64,000 bases of DNA from assembly GCF_000271845.1 (NCBI RefSeq), contig NZ_JH719392.1, forward strand, positions 721,928 through 785,927, written 5' to 3'. The notes beneath the pieces are model-generated. The model was given only the letters and a program-made list of their open reading frames with translations, searched no databases and was not told the DNA's origin. The number at the start of each line of letters is the position of its first letter. Position 1 is the stretch's first letter. The position numbers and the translations under genes were made by a program. Below are positions 1-10,138 of this stretch, piece after piece. The DNA is from Rhizobium leguminosarum bv. trifolii WSM2297. GTDB lineage: Bacteria; Pseudomonadota; Alphaproteobacteria; Rhizobiales; Rhizobiaceae.

Positions 1-491
1 TTGGCAAGCGAAGCAGTGAAGCCGCTCACCGCCCATTTCGCCGCGCTATAAGCCGTGGAACCGGGACTGCCGAAGCGCGCCGAGCTGGATGAGATGTTGA
101 TGATATGTCCCGATTTCTGCTGGCGCATTACGGGGAGCGCTGCGCGCGTCAGATTGACCACACCGTAGAAGTTGGTGTCGATCTCAGCCTTGAAATCATC
201 TTCCGAGATCTGCTCGAAGGGGCTGAGATGCGCATTGCCGGCATTGTTGAGCAGTACGTCGAGGCGGCCGAACCGTTCCATTGCCGCTGCGACTGCGCCT
301 TTCGATGCGGACGCGTCTGTCACATCGAGTTCGATGAGTTCCACGTGCTCTTCGTAGCGGCGCGCAAGGTCGAGAAGGCGGTCGACATTGCGGGCCGTTG
401 CGATGAGGTTGTCGCCGCGTGTGAGCACGAGTTCGGCCGCGCTACGGCCGATCCCGCCGGCACTGCCGGTTATGAGCCAAGTCTTCGGCAT
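1..491 (-). CDS. SDR family oxidoreductase (C-terminus beyond window)
   Basis: A short-chain dehydrogenase/reductase, probably NAD(P)-dependent and cytoplasmic; the substrate cannot be told. The start codon is the ATG read from 491-489, giving MPKTWLITG. The Rossmann glycine motif (GSAGGIG) follows directly, an NNAG motif sits mid-protein, and the catalytic Y-x-x-x-K (YSAAK) is read near position 40-55. About 163 residues are visible, so 80-110 residues of a normal SDR lie outside the window. It is downstream of, and co-directional with, the exported hydrolase at 611-1591, with a strong hairpin between them. Family assignment is firm; specificity is open. Confidence 0.88.
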   Translation of the reverse strand, partial: MPKTWLITGSAGGIGRSAAELVLTRGDNLIATARNVDRLLDLARRYEEHVELIELDVTDASASKGAVAAAMERFGRLDVLLNNAGNAHLSPFEQISEDDFKAEIDTNFYGVVNLTRAALPVMRQQKSGHIINISSSSARFGSPGSTAYSAAKWAVSGFTASLA

Positions 492-534
492 GTTGGCTGA
501 CCTCTGAAACGTGATGATGGAATAAGGATCGAGG

Positions 535-561
535 AACTGGCGCGGCAAGGCCGCGCCAGTT
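535..561. terminator. perfect 12-bp stem hairpin between two minus-strand genes
   Basis: The arms 535-546 and 550-561 are exact reverse complements around a 3-nt loop (aag). It lies downstream of the hydrolase and upstream of the SDR gene. It has no clear T-run, so it may be a processing or stabilising hairpin instead of a true rho-independent terminator. Confidence 0.5.
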
Positions 562-610
562 CAGGACGGCTCGCGGAGCCCGGCGGCTTGCTCCACGAGC
601 CGTGGCCAGC

Positions 611-1591
611 TCAAGCCTTGAGGAAGGCGAGCAGGTCGGCGTTCACCTGGTCCTGATGCGTGGCGGTGATGCCGTGCGGCGCGCCCGGATAGTAAATCTC
701 CTTAGCACCCTTGATCAGCCGCGCAGACTTGACGGCGGAATCCTTGATCGGAACGATCTGGTCGTCTTCGCCATGCAGGACGAGTGTCGGCACGTCGAAC
801 TTCCGCAGGTCTTCCGTGAAGTCGGTTTCGGAGAATGCCTTGACGCATTCATAGGCGTTGAGCAGGCCGGCCTGCATGCTCAAGCGCCAGAACTGGTCGA
901 GGGTGCCTTGGGAGACACTCGAGCCCGATCGATTGGCGCCGTAGAATGGCAGGGCGAAGTCTCGGTAGAACTGTGAACGATCCTTGACGAGGCCGGCGCG
1001 GATCGCGTCGAACACCTCGATCGGCAGGCCTTCCGGATTGGCCGCCGATTTGACCATGACCGGCGGCACGGCGCCGATGAGGACGGCCTTGGCGACACGC
1101 TTCGTGCCATGCCGGCCGATATAGCGGGCAACCTCGCCGCCGCCGGTGGAGTGGCCGACCAGTGTTGCGTCCCTGATGTCCAGCGCCTCGATAACCGCGG
1201 CCAGATCGTCGGCGTATCCGTTCATGTCGTTGCCCGACGTCGGTTGGCTGGAGCGTCCATGGCCGCGGCGATCGTGCGCCACGACGCGGAAGCCGTGCTG
1301 GGCGAGGAAGAGCATCTGGCCGTCCCAGGCATCGGAATTCAGCGGCCAGCCGTGCGAGAAGGTGACGACCGGGCCGGTCCCCCAGTCCTTGTAATAGATT
1401 TCTGTGCCGTCCTTGGTGGTGATCGTGCTCATGGCTTGCTTTCCGTGATTGATGGTGGCGGGGAGAGGCTGCTTCGGAGTCTTTGCGGTGGCGATCGCGG
1501 GCAAGCTCGCTACGATGCCGGTGGCGAGGCCGCCGAGCAGAGCGTCGCGGCGTGAGACGCTGACAACCGATGGGTTTGAAATGTCGCGCAT
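611..1591 (-). CDS. alpha/beta hydrolase with twin-arginine signal, chloroperoxidase-like
   Basis: A serine hydrolase of the alpha/beta fold, closest in motif layout to non-heme (cofactor-free) chloroperoxidases/perhydrolases. Using the ATG at 1591 (AAGGA lies 7 nt upstream) gives 326 residues. The N-terminus has a twin-arginine motif (SRRDALLGG, residues about 13-21) followed by a hydrophobic stretch, so Tat export is likely. The nucleophile elbow GHSTGG holds Ser148; the acid is in HGEDDQ near residue 277; the histidine is in GAPHG near residue 306. The HGWP oxyanion motif is also present. A second exported hydrolase of the same fold lies just upstream. An in-frame GTG at 1606 is possible but overlaps the ribosome binding site. 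Confidence 0.88.
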   Translation of the reverse strand: MRDISNPSVVSVSRRDALLGGLATGIVASLPAIATAKTPKQPLPATINHGKQAMSTITTKDGTEIYYKDWGTGPVVTFSHGWPLNSDAWDGQMLFLAQHGFRVVAHDRRGHGRSSQPTSGNDMNGYADDLAAVIEALDIRDATLVGHSTGGGEVARYIGRHGTKRVAKAVLIGAVPPVMVKSAANPEGLPIEVFDAIRAGLVKDRSQFYRDFALPFYGANRSGSSVSQGTLDQFWRLSMQAGLLNAYECVKAFSETDFTEDLRKFDVPTLVLHGEDDQIVPIKDSAVKSARLIKGAKEIYYPGAPHGITATHQDQVNADLLAFLKA

Positions 1592-1822
1592 ATTGTTATC
1601 CTTCACGATGATTGAAGTGCGAATGAGGGCGGTGACCGCCGACCCGGAAAACTGTTGGTGGAAAGCGTCTGCGGACTGTGGGATCGTGGCGTTGGGCGGG
1701 CGATCCCATTCTCGGTCGGTAATGGTTGCGGCAGTCCTGAAAACCGACGCCGGCCAGCGGGGTCAGGAACCGTGCATGCAATTTCGTTTGAGGAGAGACC
1801 TCCAGACCGACAATGCTGCCAT

Positions 1823-2608
1823 TCACTTGGCGGACGCCACCTCTTCGATGAGGGCGGCGACTTCGCCGGGATGCGAGACCATGAGTGCGTGCGAGGCTCC
1901 GTCGACCACGACAGTCTTCACGGCGTGTGCCCGCTCGGCCATGAACTGCATGACCGCTGGCGGAATGTTGCGGTCGGAGGATCCGTAGATCATGTAGGAA
2001 GGCAGCTTCCTCCACGACGCGGCGCCGGAGGGCTCAGCGAGCGCGGCCTTAGTGACGGGTCGCTGCGTCGAAGCCATCAGCGCCGCCTTGTCATCTGAAA
2101 CGTCGGCGGCGAACTGGAGATGAAATTTGGACGGCTGGATGTAGAGATCCTGCGTGCCATCCGGCAGCGTCACGGGCGCGAGCGCACCGGCAAGCGTGCT
2201 GCCGGGGAATTTGCCCGACAGGGTGAGGCTGGATTCGCCGGTATCCGGCATGAAACCCGCAACATAGACCAGGGCTTTCACGTTCGGATTGCCGTTCGCG
2301 GCTTCAGTGATGACCGGTCCGCCATAGGAATGGCCCACCAGGATCACTGGTCCGCTGATGGCACGGACGACGGATGCGACGGATGCGGCATCCGACGCGA
2401 CGCTGCGAAGCGGGTTGGCCGCCGCGATCGCTACATAGCCATCCTTCGCCAAGCGGGTGATCACCGCGTCCCAGCTCGACGATTCAGCAAAGGCGCCATG
2501 AACGAGAACGATTGTCGGTTTGAGATCGTGATCTTGGGACTGTGCGGTGGCGACGGCCAGCGTGGCGATCGCGGCGCCAAGCGCCAAGACCTTCATAATT
2601 TTGAGCAT
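1823..2608 (-). CDS. exported alpha/beta hydrolase
   Basis: A 261-residue alpha/beta hydrolase with an N-terminal Sec-type signal peptide (about residues 1-22, ending ATAQS). The nucleophile elbow is GHSYGG with Ser94; an acid in GSSDRN and a histidine in GASHA follow at family-typical spacing. The reading frame stays open for 86 more codons upstream, but the ATG at 2608 is chosen because AGGAGA lies directly before it and the signal peptide starts there. The substrate is unknown; small esters or amides are typical of the family. It is divergent from the AhpD-like gene at 2882, and the 270-bp gap between them should hold both promoters. Confidence 0.85.
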   Translation of the reverse strand: MLKIMKVLALGAAIATLAVATAQSQDHDLKPTIVLVHGAFAESSSWDAVITRLAKDGYVAIAAANPLRSVASDAASVASVVRAISGPVILVGHSYGGPVITEAANGNPNVKALVYVAGFMPDTGESSLTLSGKFPGSTLAGALAPVTLPDGTQDLYIQPSKFHLQFAADVSDDKAALMASTQRPVTKAALAEPSGAASWRKLPSYMIYGSSDRNIPPAVMQFMAERAHAVKTVVVDGASHALMVSHPGEVAALIEEVASAK

Positions 2609-2881
2609 CTGCTTTCTCCTAACGCAGCGGTTGCCTATGCCGGGAGAATGCGTGGGTCTGCGATCGCAAACCATTCTACGTGAGATGCGCCCATCCACTA
2701 CTGAGGTATAGGATGAGCTGGCACAAATGACGGGAAATCTGATCGATCGGCCAGGCACTTCTACATCAGAGACCAGCCGGGCGCACCTTCTGGCCAGATG
2801 GTTGATCCGCGACGTCGGGGATAGTTCGTGATCCGGGCGATACGTCCAGCTTTCGATCGCAATCAATCAACGGAGAACAGG

Positions 2882-3337
2882 ATGACCAAGCGTTTGAACA
2901 TACTGGCCAGGACGAATGGCGGCATCGATGGCCTCGTCGCCGCCGAGGCATGGATCGCCAGAAGCTTCGATCCCAGACTGATGGAGCTCGTGAAGATGCG
3001 CGTGTCGCAGATCAACGGCTGCGCCCATTGCCTGCACATGCATCGTCAGGAAGCGCTTAAGCAGGGCGAGACGGAAGAGCGGATGCTCTTGCTGGACGCC
3101 TGGCATGAATCGCAGCTTTACACGGATCGCGAACGTGCGGCGCTCGCGTGGGCCGAGTCGCTGACCTATATCGCCGAGAGCCGCGCGCCGGATGCGGATT
3201 ATGAAGCCGCTCACAGCGTCTTTTCGGAGGACGAACTTATGGCGCTGTCTATCGGTATTGCAATGATCAACGCCTGGAACCGGCTGGCGATCGGCTTTCG
3301 GCTGCAGCATCCGGCAGATCACAATCGCGCTGCTTAA
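2882..3337 (+). CDS. carboxymuconolactone decarboxylase/AhpD-family protein
   Basis: A 151-residue all-alpha protein of the CMD/AhpD family. It carries the redox motif C-x2-C-x3-H (Cys47, Cys50, His54) after the KMRVSQINGC helix, typical of AhpD-like alkylhydroperoxidase proteins that use a cysteine pair to reduce peroxides. The start is the ATG at 2882, preceded by GGAG; an open extension back to 2828 lacks a binding site. Length is normal for the family. A strong hairpin follows the stop codon. Its neighbours are hydrolases and other small enzymes, which does not narrow the role beyond probable peroxide detoxification. Confidence 0.88.
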   Translation: MTKRLNILARTNGGIDGLVAAEAWIARSFDPRLMELVKMRVSQINGCAHCLHMHRQEALKQGETEERMLLLDAWHESQLYTDRERAALAWAESLTYIAESRAPDADYEAAHSVFSEDELMALSIGIAMINAWNRLAIGFRLQHPADHNRAA

Positions 3338-3358
3338 TCGCTGAGCAGATGCGAACGC

Positions 3359-3382
3359 GCCGGGCGGATCTATCCGCCCGGC
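3359..3382 (+). terminator. hairpin after the AhpD-like gene
   Basis: Arms 3359-3368 and 3373-3382 are perfect 10-bp GC-rich complements with a 4-nt loop, 22 nt past the stop codon. There is no T-tract, so termination is likely but not certain. Confidence 0.55.
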
Positions 3383-3653
3383 AATGTCCAATCCAAAGCT
3401 TTCAATACGGTGATGCGCCATCCATGAGCAGGAAGGAGGGGCGGGACATCGTTCGACCGGCGAGTGCCCCTGTTCTTTCATGCCAGCCTCTTCGCTGCCA
3501 AGTCTCGGCCGCATCCCACCGAGAGCATGAGCTGCCCTATCCTCAGGTATGGCCTTTCCTCTCCCTTGGCCGGATCGACCGTCAAACGCGCCTCAACATA
3601 AAATCCGCTCCGTGGCTTGTGGCCGTTTCGATCACGCAAAACAGGAGCGCATC

Positions 3654-4616
3654 ATGTCGCAGACAGAAACAAAACCTCACACGATTTCTCAGCAGGAGAC
3701 AGACATGAACAACCCTCCACAGCCCGTTAAATCAGCCCCCGACGAACTGGTTCCATCGCGCTATGCGGTGCAGATCGGTGATATTGAGGTGCTGGTGATC
3801 AGCGACGGCGTGCTGCCGCTGCCGACCAAGATGCTGGGATACAATGCCGACCCGGCCGACCGCGCGGCTTGGCTGAACGAGATGTTCCTGCCGCCGGACG
3901 CTTTCGACTGGGCGCTGAACGTGGTCGTGGTGCGCAGTGGCAAGCAGACCATCCTCATTGACGCCGGCCTGGGGCTGGACCCGGAATTGAACCTTCCGCG
4001 GGCCGGGCAATTGATCAAGCGACTGGAAGCCGCCGGCATCGACCTTGGATCCGTTACCGACGTGGTACTGACTCACATGCATATGGACCACGTTGGCGGG
4101 CTGATCGTCGACGGGGTGAAGGAGCGGCTGCGTCCAGACCTCAGGATCCATGTGGCGGCGGCCGAGGTCAAATTCTGGGAGGCGCCCGATTTCTCTCATG
4201 TGTCGATGCCGCCCGGCTTCCCGGACGCGCTTCGGGCGGCCGCCAAGCAGTTCAGAAAAGAGTACGACAGCCACCTGCAATTGTTCGATGATGAGTACGA
4301 GGTGGCGCCGGGCGTGGTCGTCTCTCGCACCGGCGGCCACACACCTGGCCATAGCGTGGTCCGCGTGGCATCGGGCAAGGACCGGCTGATGTTCGCTGGC
4401 GATGCGGTATTCGCGGTCGGCTTCGATCACCCCGACTGGTTCAACGGCTTCGAACACGATCCCGAAGAAGCTGCCCGCGTCCGCGTTCGTCTTTTGCGAG
4501 AGCTGGTGGAGACCGGCGAGCTTCTGGTGGCCACTCATATGCCGTTCCCCTCCGTCGGCCATGTGGCAGCCGACGGCGATCACTTCCGTTGGGTGCCGGT
4601 CTTCTGGGACTACTGA
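3654..4616 (+). CDS. metallo-beta-lactamase-fold hydrolase
   Basis: A 320-residue hydrolase of the metallo-beta-lactamase superfamily, probably binding two metals (zinc). The signature H-x-H-x-D-H is at residues 141-146 (HMHMDH), followed by HTPGH in the last third and GDAVF as the bridging aspartate strand. The layout is like that of lactonase-type or AidB-like MBL proteins, but the substrate cannot be read. The ATG at 3654 has AGGAGCG upstream; a second in-frame ATG at 3705 also has a good AGGAG, so the first 17 residues are uncertain. A large hairpin follows the stop codon. Confidence 0.85.
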   Translation: MSQTETKPHTISQQETDMNNPPQPVKSAPDELVPSRYAVQIGDIEVLVISDGVLPLPTKMLGYNADPADRAAWLNEMFLPPDAFDWALNVVVVRSGKQTILIDAGLGLDPELNLPRAGQLIKRLEAAGIDLGSVTDVVLTHMHMDHVGGLIVDGVKERLRPDLRIHVAAAEVKFWEAPDFSHVSMPPGFPDALRAAAKQFRKEYDSHLQLFDDEYEVAPGVVVSRTGGHTPGHSVVRVASGKDRLMFAGDAVFAVGFDHPDWFNGFEHDPEEAARVRVRLLRELVETGELLVATHMPFPSVGHVAADGDHFRWVPVFWDY

Positions 4617-4633
4617 CCGCCTGGTGCAATAGA

Positions 4634-4675
4634 GCCGAGCCGGCGCACGGCCTTTAAAGCCAAGCCCGGCTCGGC
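4634..4675 (+). terminator. nested hairpin after the MBL gene
   Basis: Outer arms 4634-4643 and 4666-4675 are perfect 10-bp complements. The loop itself can form a short inner stem around cctttaaag. It lies 18 nt past the stop codon; no T-run follows. Confidence 0.5.
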
Positions 4676-4778
4676 CGAGTGGATCTGCGGAACCGGCAAG
4701 GCCGGCCCGATCCTCGACCAATCGTTCAGAAACGAATGAACAATGCGGTGCGCGAAGCGGCCGCGCATGGAGAAGCTC

Positions 4779-5531
4779 ATGAAAATCGTCATCATCGGCG
4801 GAACCGGCCTTATCGGTTCGAAGACGGCAGATCGCCTCCGCAAACAGGGCCATGAGGTCATTGCCGCCGCCCCGAATACCGGCGTCAACACGATCACCGG
4901 CGAGGGTCTCGCTGAGGCGCTGACTGGCGCCTCCGTCGTCATCGACCTCGCAAACTCGCCTTCCTTCGAGGACAAGGCCGTGCTCGAATTCTTCGAGACC
5001 TCGGGCCGCAACCTTATGGCGGCGGAAAAGGTCGCCGGCGTGAAGCATCACATCGCCCTGTCCATCATCGGCACGGATCGCCTGCCCGAGAGCGGCTATA
5101 TGCGGGCCAAGGTCGCTCAGGAAAAGATCGTCAAGGAATCCGGCATTCCCTATACGATCGTCCACTCGACCCAATTCATGGAATTCCTCGGCGGCATTGC
5201 GCAGTCCGGCACGGTCGGCGACACCACCCGCCTGTCGACGGGTTTTCTGCAGCCGATCGCTTCCGATGATGTCGCAGATTTCGTGACGGATGCGGCCCTT
5301 GCGGCGCCGATGAACGGCATCATTGAGATTTCCGGCCCAGAGCGTGCTCGGCTTTGGGATTTCGTCGCCCGTTACCTGAAGGCGATGGGCGACACCCGGA
5401 AGGTCGTGGCCGATCCGGAAGCCCAGTATTTCGGCACCAAACTGGAGGACGGCTCGCTCGTTTCCGACAACAATCCCCGTATCGGCCGCATCAATTTCGA
5501 ACAATGGTTCGCGACATCCGCACGCAAATAA
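4779..5531 (+). CDS. NmrA-like/atypical SDR NAD(P)-binding protein
   Basis: A 250-residue protein of the atypical SDR (NmrA/YwnB-like) group. The dinucleotide-binding motif IGGTGLIG lies at residues 5-12, right after the start. It has no clear catalytic Y-x3-K in the classical place, but a YMRAK segment occurs near the middle, as in NAD(P)H-binding azoreductase or quinone-reductase-like relatives. The ATG at 4779 is preferred because GGAGAAG lies just upstream; the frame is open 12 codons further. It probably works as a cytoplasmic oxidoreductase or redox sensor. The cupin gene follows 62 bp downstream in the same direction and may be cotranscribed. Confidence 0.82.
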   Translation: MKIVIIGGTGLIGSKTADRLRKQGHEVIAAAPNTGVNTITGEGLAEALTGASVVIDLANSPSFEDKAVLEFFETSGRNLMAAEKVAGVKHHIALSIIGTDRLPESGYMRAKVAQEKIVKESGIPYTIVHSTQFMEFLGGIAQSGTVGDTTRLSTGFLQPIASDDVADFVTDAALAAPMNGIIEISGPERARLWDFVARYLKAMGDTRKVVADPEAQYFGTKLEDGSLVSDNNPRIGRINFEQWFATSARK

Positions 5532-5593
5532 GGGGATGACTATGTGCCGCCACGGGCGGCGCCTCGTCCAAGCTTCGAGAAAGGAAATTCGAG

Positions 5594-6013
5594 ATGATCA
5601 AGTCAATCCTCGCCCTTGCCATGACGGCTCTCTTGTCTGCCACGGCGGCGACCGCGCATGATGCCGGCGACAAAGATGCCAAGGTTACTCTCGTCTATGA
5701 GCATGAATTGCCGAATGCTCCTGGCAAGAGCATGAAAGGCGTTCTGGTCGAATACGGCCCCGGCGGGTTCTCTTCGGCCCACACCCATCCAGACTCGGCC
5801 TTCATCTATGCGACGGTCCTCGAGGGTGCGATCCGTAGTCAGGTCAATGACGGTCCGGTCAAGGTCTACAAGGCCGGCCAGAACTTCTCCGAGATGCCCG
5901 GCGATCGCCATGGCGTCAGCGAGAATGCCAGCAAGACCAAGCCGGCGAAGCTCCTGGCGGTCTTCGTCGTCGACAGCAGCCAGAAGGAACTGACCTTCCC
6001 GATCAAGAAATAG
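5594..6013 (+). CDS. exported single-domain cupin protein
   Basis: A 139-residue cupin with a Sec signal peptide (residues 1-21, cleavage after ATA). The cupin metal motif HTHPDSAFIYATVLEG (two histidines and downstream glycine) and a C-terminal GDRHGV motif are present, so one metal-binding jelly-roll domain is expected in the periplasm. AGAAAGGAAA precedes the ATG. The function is unknown; similar proteins are often encoded beside NmrA-like and alpha/beta hydrolase genes, as here. It ends 68 bp before the start of the MscS channel gene. Confidence 0.85.
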   Translation: MIKSILALAMTALLSATAATAHDAGDKDAKVTLVYEHELPNAPGKSMKGVLVEYGPGGFSSAHTHPDSAFIYATVLEGAIRSQVNDGPVKVYKAGQNFSEMPGDRHGVSENASKTKPAKLLAVFVVDSSQKELTFPIKK

Positions 6014-6081
6014 CTGCGCTGGGGCGAGTGCCATCTGCATTCGCCCCATCCCCCTGGCAAATCATTACCGGCGAGCCCGTC

Positions 6082-7110
6082 ATGTTTGGCGAACATCATT
6101 CCCTTCCGCTTCTCCTCATCAACCTTCTGGGGCTTGCCGGAATCGTTATTTGGCATATCCAGGGACGCAGCCGTCCGACCGCCCGCCTGATCGTACAGGT
6201 CCTGTTCTTTGCCGGAATGAGCCTCGTGCTTTGGCTTGCCGGAGTTTCGCCTTATCGCCTCGACGATGCCGAGCTTCAGGAGGCCGGCATCCTGCTGGCC
6301 AAATCCGCAAGGGTTCTCTGGTGGCTCCATCTCGCATGGACGCTAATCGGCTTCGTGCAGATCTATATCACTCTCAACCACAAGCCGCGGGAAGCACATC
6401 TGCTGCAGGATTTGATCGTCGGTGTCGTCTATCTCGGCGTGACTCTGGCAGTCATCGGCTTCGTCTTCGGAGCGCCGATCGGCCCTTTGGTTGCAACCTC
6501 TGGCGTGGTCGCCATCATCATAGGCCTGGCGCTGCAGAACACGCTGGCCGACGTCTTTTCCGGGATCGCGCTCACGCTCGGTCGTGCTTATGTCATCGGC
6601 GATTGGATCCAGCTTGGCGACGGGACGGAAGGGCGCGTCGCCGAAACCAACTGGCGCTCCACCAATCTTTTGACCGGCGGACACAATGTCGTCGTCCTGC
6701 CCAATAGCGTCCTTGCAAAACAGGGAATGACCAATCTCAGCCGTCCTGACGAAACACACTGGATCGCACTTTCCGTGCACGTTGCCGCCACCCAGCCGCC
6801 ATCCGTGGTTGAAGACCTCATGCTGGGCGTTCTGCGGAGCTGCGAGCGAATCGTTAAAATTCCGCCGCCGTCCGTCGCGCTCAAAGCGATTGATGCAATG
6901 GCTATCGAGGTCGAGCTGCAGTTTTGCGTGGCGAGCCCGGCCAGCCGAATGCCGGCCAAAAATGAGGTCATTGATCTCGTCTATCGGCACTGCAAGACGA
7001 ACGGCCTCTCATTGGCAATGCCGGAAAAAAGCTTCTTCTGCCTGCCGCCTCCTGAGAGTGTCGAGCCCGCGGCAGCTATCGCCAGGCCGCTCTCATCCAG
7101 CACGGTTTAG
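6082..7110 (+). CDS. MscS-family channel without a cyclic-nucleotide domain
   Basis: A 342-residue small-conductance mechanosensitive channel homologue in the inner membrane. Four or so hydrophobic segments lie in residues 5-160, followed by the pore helix and beta-domain motif (ALQNTLADVFSGIAL) and the conserved GDWIQLGDGTEG stretch. It is a paralogue of the product of 37715-39235, with near-matching pore and middle domains. It stops just after the linker where the paralogue continues into a cyclic-nucleotide-binding domain. The ATG at 6082 is chosen; a GTG at 6028 would add 18 residues. The kinase gene starts 2 bp after the stop codon, so the two are translationally linked. Confidence 0.85.
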   Translation: MFGEHHSLPLLLINLLGLAGIVIWHIQGRSRPTARLIVQVLFFAGMSLVLWLAGVSPYRLDDAELQEAGILLAKSARVLWWLHLAWTLIGFVQIYITLNHKPREAHLLQDLIVGVVYLGVTLAVIGFVFGAPIGPLVATSGVVAIIIGLALQNTLADVFSGIALTLGRAYVIGDWIQLGDGTEGRVAETNWRSTNLLTGGHNVVVLPNSVLAKQGMTNLSRPDETHWIALSVHVAATQPPSVVEDLMLGVLRSCERIVKIPPPSVALKAIDAMAIEVELQFCVASPASRMPAKNEVIDLVYRHCKTNGLSLAMPEKSFFCLPPPESVEPAAAIARPLSSSTV

Positions 7111-7112
7111 CC

Positions 7113-8599
<1,487 letters not shown>

Positions 8600-8603
<4 letters not shown>

Positions 8604-8690
8604 CGGTGTTGGTTCTGGTGGTGGATGACGAAGCGGACGTCGAGGTCTTGTTCCGCCAGCAATTCCGCCGCGATCTTCGCGCCCGGCGCT
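8600..8690 (+). pseudogene. response-regulator receiver stub
   Basis: The first 28-30 codons encode a typical receiver-domain beginning: a hydrophobic strand and the acidic pair in VVDDEADVEVLF. The phospho-accepting aspartate and everything after it are missing. At about 8680-8690 the sequence changes into the upstream part of an adenylate cyclase in a different frame, and this frame stops at 8791. The start overlaps the kinase stop codon, as expected for a cotranscribed cognate regulator. A deletion joining two neighbouring genes explains it best. Confidence 0.8.
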
Positions 8691-8697
8691 TGCGTCG

Positions 8698-9513
8698 TTG
8701 TCACGCTATTTTTCGCCTGAGCTTGCCAAGCACCTTTCCGCAGGCGGTATTGACGATGACATGCAGGTTCGCTGGCGCGACATCGCAGTGATCTTCACCG
8801 ACATCACAGGCTTTACCTCACTCGTCGAGACAGTCGCTCCCGAGGTGCTGGCGGAGTTGCTTAATGAATATGTCGGCGGTCTCACGGATGTCGTCTTCGC
8901 GTATGAAGGAACGGTGGCCAAAGTGATCGGCGATGCCATTCAGGTGCTGTTCAATGCACCTGGCGACCAGGCCGACTATGCGACCCGCGCGATCGCCTGC
9001 GCACAGGCGCTCGACCAATGGGCCGAGGCGTTTAGCGAGCGCTGGAAACAGAAAGGCGTTGACTTCGGGACCACACGTATCGGCGTTCACGCAGGCCCCG
9101 CACTGGTCGGCAACTTCGGTGGCGATCGCTTCTTCGATTTCACCGCCTACGGCGATACAGTCAACATTGCCGCGAGGCTGGAGACCGCGAACAAGACGCT
9201 GGGCACGCGGATTTGCGTCAGCGACAGTGTCGCGAGCGGGGTAGAGGAATTCAGGGGACGGCCGGTCGGCGATCTTGTCCTGCGCGGGCGCAGTGAGCCA
9301 TTGCGCGCCCACGAGCCCTTGTCGGCTGCGCAGTTCAATGCGCCGGTCACGACGCAGTATATGACAGCCTTTACCAAGCTCGAGCAGAATTGCGCCGCAG
9401 CCATGCCTGCTTTCGCCGCGCTGGTTGGCATATACTCCGATGATCCGCTCGCCAGCTATCATTTGAGGCGGCTGCTCAACGGCGCCTCGGGCATTCGCAT
9501 ACAGGTGGGATAA
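8698..9513 (+). CDS. class III adenylate cyclase catalytic domain (5'-truncated)
   Basis: A class III nucleotide cyclase that would convert ATP to cAMP. The catalytic domain is complete: FTDITGFT with the first metal aspartate, KVIGDA with the adenine-specifying lysine and second metal aspartate, and YGDTVNIAARLE with the transition-state Asn and Arg. The usual N-terminal sensory region is absent; the frame begins within the linker (LSRYFSPELA) that normally precedes the domain. The only nearby start is a TTG at 8698 without a clear binding site. Expression may depend on coupling to the short frame from 8600. It could be an unregulated cyclase or a dead remnant. The active-site residues are intact. 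Confidence 0.75.
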   Translation: MSRYFSPELAKHLSAGGIDDDMQVRWRDIAVIFTDITGFTSLVETVAPEVLAELLNEYVGGLTDVVFAYEGTVAKVIGDAIQVLFNAPGDQADYATRAIACAQALDQWAEAFSERWKQKGVDFGTTRIGVHAGPALVGNFGGDRFFDFTAYGDTVNIAARLETANKTLGTRICVSDSVASGVEEFRGRPVGDLVLRGRSEPLRAHEPLSAAQFNAPVTTQYMTAFTKLEQNCAAAMPAFAALVGIYSDDPLASYHLRRLLNGASGIRIQVG

Positions 9514-10138
9514 TCGAGCGCGAGGATAAGAGTCTGGTACAAGCGCGCGATCCGGCGACTGATCGTCGCCGCCTTCGGATTGCATGAAGATGATCGGCGT
9601 GGCGCTGCGACTTTTGCCACCATCCGACGGAATCGCGCAAGTATTCCAATGCGAACGATCAGACGGCGATGGCGTCGATATCGGACAAGCCGCACCCCTG
9701 GAGCCACACACGCCAATGCCACGCGAATGGCTTAGATCTTGCGATGCTAACCAGCCAGCGAAGGCGCGCTCCGGGTCCAGAAGCGGAAATTATTGCCGCT
9801 TTACGCGCCGGTTGACTGAGGCCCAAAGCCAGGGCACAAAGGTGGCATCCACGGTCGCTCACGACGGGAAAATATGAGGAATTCAAAGACGATTTAGCTA
9901 AGTCTTTGAAATCATGTGAGAATCCAGGTTCCCTAGCCAAATCTCCCTAAACTCCCTTGATTGCTTGACTTTCCGGTCGTGCCGTCGATCTGATCGTTGG
10001 CGGTGAAGCCGTCCCTGGCGACGAAGTGCGGTCCTTGATGTCGGCCACCTAGTAGACTGCATTCCCCAGGCGCACCGCGTCGGATAGCGATCAGACCGGA
10101 GCGCGTCGCCGTCGATATTCCTCAACCCACCGTCCGCA
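9514..10138. other. intergenic, no intact gene; possible decayed remnants
   Basis: This 625-bp stretch between the cyclase and the duplicated agaL2 terminator holds no convincing gene. On the minus strand at about 9965-10035 one frame reads DGFTANDQIDGTTG, which resembles the calcium-binding repeats of RTX-type proteins. It is only some 20 codons long and is weak evidence for a decayed gene. Confidence 0.4.

Noticed and set aside
3732..5504. 590-codon open frame on the minus strand over the MBL and NmrA-like genes
   Set aside because: It is antisense to two well-supported genes and has no recognisable domain; long antisense frames are common at this GC content.
9459..9940. Several 85-95-codon frames after the cyclase
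   Set aside because: Arg-rich composition typical of non-coding high-GC sequence and no homology that could be named.
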